Positions 32,693 through 44,242 are shown, counted from the stretch's first letter. The stretch is DNA of 64,000 nt from Eutreptiella sp. 'Long Island Sound 2002' (GCA_964036045.1 OZ038389.1:34724444-34788443); one strand, 5' to 3'. The notes: generated from the letters alone by a model not told the origin. Translations and numbers: made by a program.

Positions 32693-33974
32693 AGTGCGGT
32701 ATTTTGCAGTCCACAATCCCCCCCCCTCCCCCGGGGGTTGCGTGCCCCGGAGGGGCGGTGCTTGGCGCCGAGTGCGCGTAACACCGACGCCGTTAGAGCA
32801 CCGCCCAAGGCGCTGCCCGGGCACTGTCATGGGGCTTCGCGCCCGGCGCCAGAGCGCGTCCGGCCGTGGAGTACTCGGGGTGCGGTGTGGTGTGGTGTGG
32901 TGTGGTGCGGTGTGGGCCCGAACACCCCACCCTCAGTTTTCAGGGGTTCTATTGACCCCCCCTCCCTCCCGCAGTTGAAAGCCGGGATTCCCTAGAGAAC
33001 CCCCGCCCCTCCTCTGCAAACTGCAATGCGCACGGGGGACCGCAAAGACCGTTGCTTCGACAGCCAAGTCCTCTCAATGGCTGTACGCCTGCCGTGTGTG
33101 GCAGGACTGGTTTCCGGTTTCCAACGCGGCATCAAGTGATGGGGACGGCGGGTCCCACAGTGGCGAACCACCAGCGGAGGTGCGGCAAAGAACAAGGCGG
33201 CCGACCGGCACGGGATGCCCCACGGATTTGCTCTGATCAACGCGCCACGCAGTCCCCCTGACGAAGTTTTTGCGGTGAAAGAAAAAGAGGGGGGCAGCTG
33301 TGGGGCCCGCGCTGGGGAAAGCCGGTGTCAAAGCAAGCGAAGTCTTTGCTGGACAGCCACGTCACAAATAACACGTACCGGACAACGAAGGGGTGTACAC
33401 TTTGTCTCCGCTTTTGTTCGTTCGTGCCACGTTTGCTATCGTACCTCCATCGTGGCCCCCATCGAAGAATGGCCCCCGTTTTGGTTTTTTTTTAAGAGGA
33501 ATGTCCTGGACAGGGACCGCACTTTGACCACAAGTGTCCTGCACTTTCCTCAGGGCTGGGGTTACCACAAGCAGGCTATTGCTTAATGGGCAAAATACCC
33601 CACCCCCCCGGGGGAGGGAGGGTGGGTATAGGGATGGGTGGGTGGGTTGGCCCCAAATTTCAGCATTTCGGGCCACCAGGCACCCCCCCCCCCCGGGGGG
33701 GGGGGTGCGGGCGCGCTTTTGGGGGGTTTTGGGTTTGTGCAGGGCTCTGAGATCGGCCTGAATTTTTCACTTTTTTTTTCATAACATTTCAAGCCTCTTA
33801 ACCCTTTGTTGTGCAGAAGTGCGTGAACTGGATGGTAGTTGAGTTGGTTGTGGTGCTTAACACAGTTTTAAAAGGTCCCAGGCTCCATTCCTACTACTGG
33901 CAAACTTTTGCTGGTCGTTCTGCCCTGCTTGTATATGACTGTGGGTGCAAGGCATAGCCCCCCCCCCCAGGGGG

Positions 33975-36460
33975 GGGGGAGCAGGCAGTGACACATAGCG
34001 AAATTTGCCAGCACACGAAAGCACGCAGCACACAGTACAACAGAACAAAGCAAAGCAGTGTACCACAATGATGGCGGCGGACAGCCACACCACCCGCTGC
34101 AAACACCAGCGCCAGCCCAACACCCAACGCCCAGTGTGGGAGCCAGACCCACCACACGGGCACTGCACCCACGCACAGCCACCGCCGCCCACAAACGGGA
34201 CGCGCGCGCAAGAATCAAAGGCGGGCCCCGGGGGCTCGGACTCGGCCCCGCCAATGGGTGGGCGGCCCTGTCCAAGCTCTTCGGAGGTTACCCGCACTCG
34301 GCCCCCACGGTGATGGTTAGGGTTAGGAGGAGGAGCGGCCCTGCCCGCGTAGCCGCGGCCGCCGCGCCTCATGGAGGCAGCGTAGCACACAACGCGGAGG
34401 CAGCATAGCACATAACGCAGCACTGCAGGCCAAAGCCGGCAGAGGCACACAATGAAACTCGCCAGCACACAACAGCACGCAGCAGCACACAACTACAGAA
34501 GAGCAAAGCAAAGTAGTATACCACAACAACAGTGGCAGACAGCCACACCACCCGCCGCAAACACCAACACCAGCCAAACACCCAACACCCAGGGTGGGAG
34601 CCAAACCCACCACACGGGCACTTCACCCACACCCAGCCACCGCCGCCCACCAACAAGGCACACACATGGAGCACCACCAAGAGCCCAAGACCCCACACCC
34701 CAACGCCAACACGGCGCCCACCACACACGCAACAACCAAGGCCACACTTACACACAACATAGAAGGGATGCTTCCCTGATGCACTCCCGGGAGCCATCAC
34801 CATCCCGACCACACCGGGAGGGGAAGGCAACCCAAACCTAAGTAAGGGGGTCGCCCCTGCGGGGGGTTGGCAGCCGGCTACGCGGTTGTCCATTGGGCAG
34901 CGACCTAAAACATGTACTGCCCGCGAGTAGCTAAGTTCTGTCACCAAGGCCTAGTGAAGGGGCCTTGGGCACGCTTATGAGACACAACGTCCAAACCATT
35001 GGTGGTCACTGCACACGACCAACCAGGGGGTGGACTCACACGAGTCCCTAGCTCCGAGGCGTGGACAGCCCGGAGTGAAGTCCTCAAACGAGGAGCCCCT
35101 CAGCGACCCAGAAAGCAAAAGAGCAACAACGCAACACTTTCACCCTAGAACAACCCCAACAAACAACAGTGACGGGTCAATTTGTAGATTTGGAGACATG
35201 TGCAAAAGTGCCCGGTGCCCCTTGCACCACCCAACTGCGAGTGGGACAACCCAACAACCACAATGGGATGCAGGGAGCGACATGCTACCCCCCTGGCGCC
35301 GCACACCAGAAGCAGTGAGCATGCCAGCAGAAAAAGAAAGAGCCCGAAACTGGGAGGAACGCATGCAGCAAAACAGCTGGGCACAAGGCCGCCCTACACA
35401 CGGCAGGGAGACGAGCCCCAACAGGACACACAACAAGACACAAGGGAACCATGAGGTGCGAGCACTGCAGCAACCACCAAATGCAGCGCACGCCGAGCGA
35501 GCCATCAGCAAACACCCCCCCTCCCTCTACAAGGTGCCCACGTACTCCACAAGGGCGGGGGCTGCGCCCCGCGCTCCAGGAGGTGCCCGCCACGGGGGTG
35601 GCAACAGGGCCGTGAACAGCCAACCGGGCACGGGGCAGTCCACGTTGTATGGAGATGTGAAATCCTCATATGGGGGGGCAGGCGGGTGGGACAGGAGGGG
35701 GTGCGCGACATGGGCACCCAGCAGCGCCACTAGACAGGGGGAGGAGCAACACAGACACACAGAACGCGGGAGCCACACCAGGAGGGACAAGGGCGGGCAC
35801 AGCAGACAAGGAGGAGGGGCACAGCAAGGCGGGAGAGGCAACCGGAACAGCGGGAACAGAGAACCAGAATGGAGCGGATGGCAGAGCGTGCGCATGGGAG
35901 GCAGCGACAATAAAGGGGATGGCTTGGCCAGCCAACCCCGTCGCTACCGGGTGCCAGGGCAACCCCTACTCAACCGGCATCAGGTGGGGGGTGTCTCCCG
36001 CAGCCCAGATGGGCTGTTTGCGCAACAGGAGTGGGAGCCCATCAGGGGCAGACCAACTATGAGTGGGAAAGGGACATATGGTGGACGGCCCGGACAGCGC
36101 GTGGAGGAACAAGGCACCTGGGCCGCACAGAAACACAGCGAGGCAGGCTATGGACGGCCTGTGGACAGAGGTGTGTGGACAGCAAAACCAGTCAAACGAC
36201 CCCGGCAACAACCAGCACATCCTCAATACGCCAACTATTGGGCGCCGCTGACACGCAAACGGCACACCATGCCACATTCAGCACAGTCCCAACACACCAA
36301 CGACTGGGCTCCGCGAACGCGGAAACGACACCAGCAAGAGCACCGACCGCAGCGGCCGACAGAAAGTAGCGACCCGACGCAACATGCGAAGGGAAGAACG
36401 GGTGACCGTCCAGGGCCCCGTAAAGGAGCAACAACCAGACGGAATGTCACACAGGGGGGT
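33975..36460 (+). mobile_element. Long family C retroelement-like copy
   Basis: The longest of at least seven copies that share one 3' end (GACGGAATGTCACACAGGGG) and differ in how far they reach 5'. Two tandem, diverged 5' monomers (34000-34330 and 34440-34760) share CAGCCACACCACCCGC and CACACGGGCACT. Then comes an ORF from about 35030. Shared 3' ends with variable 5' truncation are the hallmark of target-primed reverse transcription. No reverse transcriptase is encoded here, so this copy would be non-autonomous or internally deleted. Confidence 0.6.
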
Positions 36461-36511
36461 AGGGTTGGGTGGGTGGATGGATGGGTGGGTGGTTGGGTGG
36501 CTGAGCCCTAG
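35030..36511 (+). CDS. ORF1-like protein with CCCH zinc finger (family C element)
   Basis: About 490 residues, very rich in Gly, Gln, Arg, Thr and Pro. A single CCCH-type finger lies near residues 50-65 (CRFGDMCKSARCPLHH, spacing C-x5-C-x4-C-x3-H), a class that binds RNA. The rest is low-complexity and basic, resembling a gag/ORF1 nucleic-acid chaperone rather than an enzyme. The track start is GTG; the first in-frame ATG lies inside the finger, so the true start is uncertain. The frame continues past the family C 3' end into flanking G-rich DNA. Truncated relatives of its 3' half recur at 39716, 50875, 59716 and 61618. Confidence 0.45.
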   Translation: MDSHESLAPRRGQPGVKSSNEEPLSDPESKRATTQHFHPRTTPTNNSDGSICRFGDMCKSARCPLHHPTASGTTQQPQWDAGSDMLPPWRRTPEAVSMPAEKERARNWEERMQQNSWAQGRPTHGRETSPNRTHNKTQGNHEVRALQQPPNAAHAERAISKHPPSLYKVPTYSTRAGAAPRAPGGARHGGGNRAVNSQPGTGQSTLYGDVKSSYGGAGGWDRRGCATWAPSSATRQGEEQHRHTERGSHTRRDKGGHSRQGGGAQQGGRGNRNSGNREPEWSGWQSVRMGGSDNKGDGLASQPRRYRVPGQPLLNRHQVGGVSRSPDGLFAQQEWEPIRGRPTMSGKGTYGGRPGQRVEEQGTWAAQKHSEAGYGRPVDRGVWTAKPVKRPRQQPAHPQYANYWAPLTRKRHTMPHSAQSQHTNDWAPRTRKRHQQEHRPQRPTESSDPTQHAKGRTGDRPGPRKGATTRRNVTQGGRVGWVDGWVGGWVAEP

Positions 36512-37065
36512 CCGGGGCCCAACTTAACCCCCCCCCCCCCCCCGGGGTCACTAAGCAATGGCCTGACCACAATCCCCCCCGTCGCGGGTGTTTGGGAAAA
36601 GTGCTCAATGGACAGGGCCGTTGATATGGAATGCGATGTCGAAGGCACCGAAAATATTTGAGGGTTTTCAAAACGGTCCATTTTGTTTTTGCACCAAAAG
36701 TACAAAAGGCAGATGATGACTTGTGGGAACGCCCTCGACGCGCCGATGCCAAAAATACCGTTTTAGGTTTTTGGTCCACCGAGTTTGGGTTCGGGTCGCC
36801 TCCCGGACCCGGGGGTCGGTCCTGGTTTTGGGGGGGGAGGGGGGGGGAGGCGTCAATGGAGCTCGTTTTGGGGGGGCGGGGGCGGCTATAGCGCTCCCTC
36901 ACTGCCCTCCCCCACCCCCCAGCCCCGACCCCCCGCGGAATGGAAACCCCGGGTACCCCCTGCGATGGACTGCCGCCCCAGACCGGGCCCGAACACCACC
37001 GCCGGCGTGGGGCCCACAAAGGACCTGCCCCCGCGCCCCCCCCCCCTCCCTGCGCTGCCCTTCAG

Positions 37066-37811
37066 CGCGGGCCTGCCCACGCCCCCCCGCCCCCTCCCCC
37101 TCCCGCATCGTGCAGACCCTCACGGACTACATCAGCGCACAGTCGTGCGACGGCCCCCGCGGCGACGAGCCGCTGCAGGAGGTCGCCTTCATCGTCCACT
37201 CGCTGTACCCCGCCTTCCCCCACCACCTGCCCACCCGCCTGCACGTCGCCCGCGCCCTCCTGGACTTCGCACGGCCGTGCCTCCACCGCCGCGCCACCGC
37301 GACCCTCCTCTTCGCGGCCGCCGCGCGCGCGCTCTACGCCGGCGCCCCCCCTCTGCCCCTGCCCGGCCTCAAGGCGGTGCTGCGGTTCATGGCCGACGTC
37401 CGCGCGGCCGTGTGGCCGCCCGCCGTCTGCGGCCCTGCCCCTCTGCAGCTGCGCGCCGACGGGCTCGGGCTCCACGTCTGGCGCTGGCCCGTGGAGGGGC
37501 TCCCCTCGTCCGTTCCCGTGGGGACCGCCGCCACTCTGCACCTGCCCGACTCCCTGGCCCCCGCCCTCGGGGGGGCCGCGAGTGGGGCCCCCGTGCGGAC
37601 GTGCCGCGCCCGGCGGGCGGTGGTGGACATGGTCGCGGTGGTGCTGCCCCCGGCCGAGGGGCTGGTGACGGCGGTGGTGAGGCTGGCGTTCCTGGACCCC
37701 TCGGGCGAGGGGGCGGAGCTGCAGGCGGGGGAGCTGCCGGACCCGCTGCGCGTCGAGTGGAGGCCTGCGGGGCCCGTGGCGGCCCCCGAGCAGCAGCGGT
37801 GCGTGGAGGAG
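37066..37811 (+). CDS. Giant gene exon: unassigned domain
   Basis: An acceptor CCCTTCAG before 37066 fits phase 1 from the preceding exon; CGTGCAG before 37116 is the alternative. The donor is GTGTGT at 37812 (phase 0). After a Pro-rich start comes a helical region (TLTDYISAQSC, VARALLDFARPC, LKAVLRFMADVRAAV) and then a beta-rich part (LHVWRWPVEGLPS, VVDMVAVVLP, VVRLAFLDPSGEG) ending in two Cys. Base composition and third-position bias match the other exons. I do not recognise the fold; it occupies the place between the REJ-like and IPT regions. Confidence 0.55.
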
Positions 37812-37862
37812 GTGTGTGCCCCAGCCGCCCCGCTGCTGCCCCCCCCCCCCCCCCCGCAGGAC

Positions 37863-38143
37863 CTGGGCTGTCCTGAAGAACCACCCCCCCTTTTTTTTGT
37901 TAAGGACAGCCCCCAAGGACCACCAACCGCCACCAACCGCCAACCGCCAACCGCCCACCGTCAATCGCCACCAACCGCCAACCGCCACCAACCGCCAACC
38001 ATTGTTCAACACCGCTTCTATGGTCTTGTGTCTTGCCCATGTCTTGACCATGAAGCAGAGACCATCCCCGTAGACGTTCGTTTCTGTTGGCGTTCCGAAC
38101 CGTTTCTTCTTTTTGTTTTTCCACTTGAGGACAGCCCTGCCCA
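37863..38143 (+). mobile_element. hAT-like MITE, family A, copy 3
   Basis: Starts CTGGGCTGTCC about 50 bp after an exon donor and ends GGACAGCCCTG. It contains the TTAAGGACAGCCCCCAAGG hairpin partner, the CCAACCGCCAA minisatellite and GACGTTCGTTTCTGTTGGCG. Flanking octamers CGCAGGAC and CCCAGAAC match at 6 of 8 positions, an eroded target duplication. Confidence 0.75.
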
Positions 38144-38927
38144 GAACCGTCCCCGAAGGCGGTGGTTACGGTGTTGGCGCCGCTCGGGACAATCCATCAG
38201 TCTTTGGCGCCCTCCCACCGCCCCTGCCACAGCCCCTGCCCTCTGCCCGTATACCACGACCAGCGGGACGTTGTTGTCAGTCGTGGTCCCTGTTTGTTTT
38301 TTGTGCTGTTCTTTGGGGAGTACTGAAGACACCGGGTACTCATTTTTGCAGCAACAAACTGACTAAACGTACAACAAAAAAGAATGACAAAAAAACAGGT
38401 TTCATCGCTTTTTTTTAAAAAAAATAAAATAATCGGTGCGCCCCCTAAGGGCACGGCGTACAACCCCCCCCCCCCCTCTCATACGGCTGTTTCTGTTTCT
38501 GTTTTCTGTTTCAGACACAGTGTGTGTCTTGAGGTTGAACCAGGTTTGGCATAGAGAATAAAGGTGCACTTATGCCTGACTGTGGAGTGCATTACCTCTG
38601 GTCTGCATTTGTCTGTTTTTGAATGCGGTCTCCCCCCCCTCATTCGGCAGAGAGGGTGTTGTGTGGTTCATTGCGTCGTTGTGTCTTCGCTGTGAGGGGG
38701 GGTCACAACACACGATCGTGTTGGCGTGTACCGAGAGCCCCCGGGTACTCTCGCTCTCGGGCCCCAGCGCTCCCCCGCACAAACGGTCGTCGTGGCTCTG
38801 CCCAGAGCTCACTCTTCTGGACGTACTCTCACCCCCTCCCCTTTGGGGGTCACTCTGGGGCCTGCTGTGGCCCCCGCCGCGTCCACACGGGCCCACAGGC
38901 ATCAAGTACCCCACGCGGAGGCAGCGG

Positions 38928-39133
38928 CAGGGATGCATTGGAAGGGGGGGGGGTACCCCCCCCCGCTCTAGGGCGCCCAGCCTATGCCCAGCCACTGTCC
39001 CCCGGAACGCCAAATGCCAGCCTCAAAGGCATTTGTAACCGACAGTAACCGGCCCCAACCGCCTTGGCAACCTCCTCCAACCGCTTGTCTAACCGCCGCT
39101 GGGGCCACCTCCGAGGCCCCTTCAACAACCCTG
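38928..39133 (-). mobile_element. hAT-like MITE, family B, reverse copy with 8-bp target duplication
   Basis: Starts CAGGGATGCATTGG and ends ACAACCCTG. It is flanked on both sides by GGCAGCGG (38920-38927 and 39134-39141), a perfect 8-bp target duplication. The internal core is the reverse of GGTTGGGGGCGGTTACTGTC. Confidence 0.85.
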
Positions 39134-39179
39134 GGCAGCGGGCGGCACGCGGGGTCGCAGGGGGGGGGGGGGGGGGGCA

Positions 39180-39445
39180 GCAACAGAGTGGAGAACCCGA
39201 CACACGCAGCGGAGCAGATCAACAGCGGCAGCACGGCAGCGGGGGAATGGGGTACTGGGCCCCACGGACCAGGCAACGGCCCCCACGGCAGCACCAACCA
39301 CAGCCCCAGCGGACCAACCACCGGGCCCCACCCACACGGCGAAGCAGCGAGAAGGACCCTACGCACGTTGCGACGGGAGGAACGGGGCACTGTCCGGGGC
39401 CCCGTACAGAAACTGAGTGAATGGACGGACTGTCACACAGGGGCT
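39180..39445 (+). mobile_element. Diverged family C copy
   Basis: Follows a long G-run and shows family C 3' motifs in diverged form (GAACGGGGCACTGTCCGGGG, GACTGTCACACAGGGG). Confidence 0.5.
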
Positions 39446-39668
39446 GGGGGGCAGGGCTCCCTTTAACACGTGGAAGGGGGGGCGGGTCCCACCGCGGGGG
39501 CCCCCCCACCCACTCCCCACGCCTGCACCCCCCCTTCAAGATTCCGGCTTTCAACCGATCAAAATTGTTCTCCGGTGCCTTAGTTTCGACCAAAAACGTT
39601 CTTCCGCGCCTTTGGCGCCTCTACAAACTGGGCACCACCGGGAGTCCAGTGCTGCCCCCCCCCCCCCC

Positions 39669-39917
39669 CAGGGACTTGCTTGAATTTTCATTCCGGCAGA
39701 GGGGGGGGGGGGACCCCTGGGCTCCGCGAACGCGGAAACGACACCAGCAAGAGCACCGGCCGCAGCGGCCGACAGAACGCAGCGACCCGACGCAACATGC
39801 GAAGGGAAGAACGGGTGACTGTCCAGGGCCCCGTAAAGGAGCAACAACCCGACGGACTGTCACACAGGGGGGGGGTACCTCCCCCCCACCCCCCCTCCCC
39901 CGCTCAAGCAAGTCCCT
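39669..39917 (+). mobile_element. MITE family I carrying a nested family C insertion
   Basis: The outer termini CAGGGACTTGCTTGA and TCAAGCAAGTCCCTG form a 15-bp perfect inverted repeat, with C-runs on both flanks. Within its G-run sits a 5'-truncated family C copy (about 39716-39870) that ends GTCACACAGGGG. The host MITE's TACC/C-run continues after it. Confidence 0.75.
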
Positions 39918-40115
39918 GCCCCCCCCCCCCCCCCCCCCCTGTTGGCTCCTGTTGGGGGGTGGGGGGGTTCGGGCATGGGCTCACCCCCGCAAATCCCCCT
40001 CCCCGAGCCCCCGTGACGCCGTGCCGTAGCGTCGAAGATGGTGCGACACGGGACAAGAGGGGGTTATGTCTGCCCGTCCCTGTCCTCTGCGCCGTCCGCC
40101 CCCACGTCCGCACAG

Positions 40116-41566
40116 GACCACGACGTCTGGCACCCCCACGACAGCCCCTCGACGGGCGCGGGGCCCGCGGGCGGTCCGTCGTGCCGCCCCACGCGCCTCG
40201 CCGCTTACGCCGTGCAGGCGGTCGTGCGGGTGGAGGCCGTCGCCGGCTGCGGCACCCCCTTCGGCCCCAGCCGCCTCTTCTGCCCCGCGGACTTCGCCGC
40301 CCTCACCGTCTCCGGGGCCAACTTCGGGCCGACCGGCGCGGGGGTCGTGCTGCGCGCCGCCGGCGGGGCCTGGCCGTGCCCGACCGTCACCCACGTCCCC
40401 GGGGCCGAGCACTCGGAGGTCGTGTGCCACAACCCCCGGGCCCCGTCCGCCGGGGCGGCCGCCGAGTGGTGGGTGGACGTGGAGGTGCGCGGGGCCGCCG
40501 GGGCGCGCGCGGCCCTGCACCGGGCGCTGCTCGTCCGCCTGCCGCCCGCGCCCGAGGCCCTGGTGCCGCTCTCCAGCGGCGGCTGCGTCGCGGCCGGCCC
40601 CCGGGCGCTCGTGGAGTGCCCGGAGACGGGCACGGCGTTCGGGGTCACGGGGCGGCGCCTCGTGGGCTACGGCGCGCCGGCGCTGTGGGTGGGCCGGACC
40701 CCGTGCCCGGCGGTGGTGCCGTACAACGCGACGTACCTCGTGTGCCAGGGCCTGGCCGCGAGGGGCGAGCGCCTCCCGGTCACCGTCGGATCGGCCCCCG
40801 ACGCCCCCGCGACGGGGCTCACCGTCTCGTTCGTCCCGGTCTGCGCCTCGCGGCCGGGGCACTGGGCCGGGCTGCACTGCGACCGCTGCCGCCGCACGTT
40901 CTACGGCCCCAACTGCCAGAGCCAGTGCCCGGGGCTGACGCCGCTCGGGGACGTCTGCAGCGGCCACGGCGCCTGCCACGAGGGCGTGCGCGGCAACGGC
41001 ACGTGCGCGTGCGCCGGCGATTGGGGCGGGCTGGCGTGCGGGCAATGCCGCTCGGGCTGGTACGGGCCCGGGTACGCGCAGCGGTGCCCGGCGGCGGCCC
41101 CGGACGGCGCCGGGGACGGGCGCGTGTGCAGCGGCCGGGGCGCGTGCGACGACGGGCTGGAGGGCACCGGGCGGTGCGCGTGCGACCCGCGCTTCGTGGG
41201 GCCCGCCTGCCAGTTCCGGTGCCCCGCCAACAGCAGCGGCGTGCCGTGCGCCGGCCACGGGGGCTGCGCGGCGACCCCCGAGGGGACGGCGGTGTGCGAG
41301 TGCGGCCCCGGGTTCGTGGGGGCGCACTGCCACCACCGCTGCCCCCGCACGGCCACCGGGATCTGCGACGGCCACGGCGCGTGCCGCGCGGGGCCGGCGC
41401 CGTGGGCCGTGGCCGGGCTGCCGCACTTCGAAGTGGCGAATTGCAGCTGCGCCGCGGGCCCGGACACGGGGTACTGGACGGGCGACGCGTGCGCGGAGTG
41501 TCTCCCCGGGTACTGGGGGCCCTCGTGCATCGCCGAGTGCCCCGGGGGCGCGCTGAGGCCGTGCAG
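40116..41566 (+). CDS. Giant gene exon: IPT/TIG-like domains and first EGF block
   Basis: Acceptor GTCCGCACAG before 40116 (phase 0) and donor GTGTGC at 41567 (phase 2). The first part, about 250 residues, has TIG-like strand patterns: ALTVSGANFGPTGAGV with a later EVVCHNP, then FGVTGRRLVGYGAPALWVG and TYLVCQG. At about residue 250 a Cys-rich array begins, with repeated units of the type CSGHGACHEG..GNGTCACAGDWGG..C, about five EGF-like repeats in all. Each has six or more Cys and the GHG motif seen in stabilin-like EGF repeats. The frame is clean throughout. Extracellular location is inferred from the disulphide-rich composition. Confidence 0.75.
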
Positions 41567-41720
41567 GTGTGCCGTGTGCGTGTGTGTCGCCGCCCACGCA
41601 GGGGCGGGGGGCGGGGGGCGGGCCCAGGGCCGGTCACTGGTTCCGCGCATCCCACAACGGGCCTCTCTTTGTGTGTCCTCTGGGGCCGGGCTGCAACTTG
41701 ACATCCCCCCCCCCCCCCTC

Positions 41721-41935
41721 CAGGGCTGTCCTTGAGGGCCCCTACTTTTTTTTGTTGAGGACAGCCCCCAACCGCCAACCGCCAACCGCCGCCAACCGCC
41801 ATCCATTGGCCAATACGGTTTCTGTGGTCTTGTGTCTTGCCCCTGTCATGACCATGAAGCACAGAGCGTCCCCGTGAACCTTCGTTTCTGTTGGTGTTAC
41901 GAACTCTTTTCTCCCCCCTTTTAAGGACAGGCCTG
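41721..41935 (+). mobile_element. hAT-like MITE, family A, copy 4 with 8-bp target duplication
   Basis: CAGGGCTGTCC to GGACAGGCCTG, with CCCCCCTC immediately on both sides (41713-41720 and 41936-41943). The internal minisatellite is short. It contains TTCGTTTCTGTTGGTGTTAC. Confidence 0.8.
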
Positions 41936-42479
41936 CCCCCCTCCCACCCACACGGCAAACGTTGAGGCACGGGGGGTCCGGTCCTTTTGTATGCGAACCC
42001 CCCTCAGCCCCCCCTCCCCCCCTCCGGTTTTTATCGATGGCGGCCTCGGCGGTGTGGCGGGCAGGACCATAGTTGGTCTCACTGGGGCCGCGAAAGCAAG
42101 TCACCTCGAAGAGGGTTGTTAGATCAAGCGCAGGCCCGGACGCCATGTAACCCCCCCTTTTGGGGGGTCATTCGCGTAGGATACCCCAAGGCATGGGACC
42201 CGATGTTCAGCCCCTGGTACAATCATCATTTTGGGGGAGATGGGCAATGTTGCCGATAGGCAGTAGAAATTTTTTTTGTCCCCAAACAGCGAGACCAAAC
42301 ATAGGACCCACGATTATTTAAAGGTGTTGTGCCTGACCCCCCCCTCCCGTGCGCGGCCCCCCTAACCCCCTCCAACCCCCGGATTTCTGACACATAGTTG
42401 GGGCGGTTCGCAGCAGGACCGGCTCCAACTGCCCCCCCGTGGGTAGAGGACCAGAGGTCACACGCCATCAAAGGCAATG

Positions 42480-42635
42480 GTCCCCAACCACCAACCACCA
42501 ACCCCCCACCAACCACCAATCACCAACCACCCAGCGCCGCCAACCGCCAACCGCCAACCACCACCAACCGCCAACCGCCAATCACCACCAACCGCCAACC
42601 GCCAACCACCACCAACTGCCAACCGCCAAGGCGCC
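42480..42635 (+). repeat. (CCAACCACCAACCGCCAA)n minisatellite
   Basis: The same 7-10-bp motif found inside family A elements, here without the family's termini. Confidence 0.8.
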
Positions 42636-42904
42636 ACGGTTGCTCAGTTGAACATATGAGCTACACATGGTCTATTTGCAAAAATGCAGTTTTGGAACAC
42701 TTTTTTCCCTTATCCGGGCACTGATGGGACAGCGGCGATGAGCAGCTTTGGGACTGACTTGGGAGTGCGCATGGCCCCGTCCCGCGCACCGGAGGGGGGG
42801 GAGGGGCGGACACGGGGGTCATTGCGTGTGGGACGCCATCAATGGGCCCGGGAGAGAGGGAGGGGCGTGTCCGTTGATGATCCGCCCCCTTTCGCTTGTT
42901 TCAG

Positions 42905-43778
42905 TGGTCAAGGGACGTGCGACGACGGCCGCAGTGGGTCCGGGGAGTGCACCTGCAACGCCGGGTACCGGGGGCTGGGGTGCTGGATCGCGTGCCCCGG
43001 CGCGGCCGAGGGCCACGTCTGCAGCGGCCACGGCACCTGCGACGAGGACGGCGCCTGCGTGTGCACCCGATCGGCTGCCGAGGGCCACTGGGCCGCCCAG
43101 GCGGACTGCGGCGCGTGTACTGAGGGCTGGTCCGGCGTCGCGTGCGCGCTGCTGTGCCCCAGCAACGCCACCTCCGGCCGCGCGTGCAGCGACCGCGGCC
43201 GCTGCGTGGAGGGCCGGTGCCTGTGCGACGCCGGCACGTGCGGCCCGGCGTGCGAGAGCGCGGGGGCCGCCTGCGGGCACTGCGACCCGGGGACGTGGGG
43301 CCCGGGCTGCGCCGAGCAGTGCCCTGGGGGCGCGGCGTCCCCGTGCGCGGGCCACGGGCACTGCCTCGACGGGCAGAACGGCAGCGGGCACTGCATCTGC
43401 GACGAGGGGTACGCCGGGGCAGACTGCAGCGGGCGGTGCCCCGGGGCGGAGGTGCCGTGCAGTGGCCACGGCCGGTGCCACGCGCCGAGCGGCACGTGCT
43501 ACTGCCAGCGCGGGTACGCCGGCGCGGCGTGCGCCATGGCGTGCCCCCGCACCGGCGGTCGCGTGTGCGGGGGCCTGGGGCGCGGCGTGTGCCATGACGG
43601 CGCGGGGGGCACGGGCACGTGCATCTGCGCCGCGGGGTACGCGGGGCCGAGCTGCGAGGGGGTGTGCCGGGGCGGGGCCGAGGCCCCGTGCACGGGCCAT
43701 GGCCAGTGCTCTGCTCGGGACGGCAGCTGCAAGTGCGACACGTCATGGGCTGGAGAGGCGTGCGACACCTGCGCGGAG
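42905..43778 (+). CDS. Giant gene exon: second EGF block
   Basis: Acceptor CGCTTGTTTCAG joins in phase 2 with the previous donor to give CSGQGTCDDG, completing an EGF unit across the intron; this is strong evidence for the splice. It encodes about eight EGF-like repeats with regular GHG, G.C.C..GY.G..C patterns. The donor GTGTGC at 43779 leaves phase 0. No stop or frameshift is seen. Confidence 0.8.
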
Positions 43779-43825
43779 GTGTGCAGCTGCGTGCCGCGTG
43801 GTGTGGGGTACGGCCGGTTCGGGTC

Positions 43826-43832
<7 letters not shown>

Positions 43833-43858
<26 letters not shown>

Positions 43859-43860
43859 GT
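43833..43860 (+). repeat. (GT)n microsatellite
   Basis: Uninterrupted GTGTGT run about 55 bp downstream of the exon donor. Confidence 0.9.
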
Positions 43861-44046
43861 CCGGTGGGTGCACTGGGTCCAGTTCTGCTGCGGGTCCAGC
43901 CATTGTTTCGAAATTGGACACAAAGCGTTTAGCCAAACGCAAACCAAGTCCTTGTCTGAAGCGTAGTGCACGAGCAGGAGCGGGCAATGAGCAGACAAAC
44001 AGCTGAACTCCAGTCGTTGGGATCTTTCTGAATTCTCCGAGTGCAC

Positions 44047-44075
44047 GTTTCGGCCTTCGGGCAGGCCCTCATCAG
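44047..44075 (-). ncRNA. Hammerhead-ribozyme-like core
   Basis: Read on the minus strand, CTGATGAG is followed by a hairpin (GGCCT pairing with AGGCC) and then GAAAC, the invariant core of hammerhead ribozymes. It lies downstream of the reverse-transcriptase remnant on the same strand. Hammerheads are known in the terminal repeats of Penelope-like elements. Helices I and III do not fold convincingly by eye, so activity is unproven. Confidence 0.45.
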
Positions 44076-44242
44076 CTAAATGACCAAAGGAAAGCCCCAT
44101 TTGAGGCAACACATCGTCCACTGTGCTGGCGCGCCACAACAATGCCACAAAATTCAGACAATGCAATTCAAGTGAACAACTTGCACTCAGAAGTTCGCTT
44201 CACCCAATCACGCAGGCGTTTGTGGCTGTGGCTGATTGAGCG

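Noticed and set aside
39981-41970. Minus-strand Arg/Ala-rich ORFs of up to 538 aa opposite the EGF exons
   Set aside because: GC-rich antisense shadows. The plus strand has EGF and TIG patterns and consistent splice phases.
42684-42904. Coding sequence upstream of the second EGF exon
   Set aside because: The ORF is open but lacks EGF pattern; a TTTCAG acceptor at 42904 matches the required phase 2.
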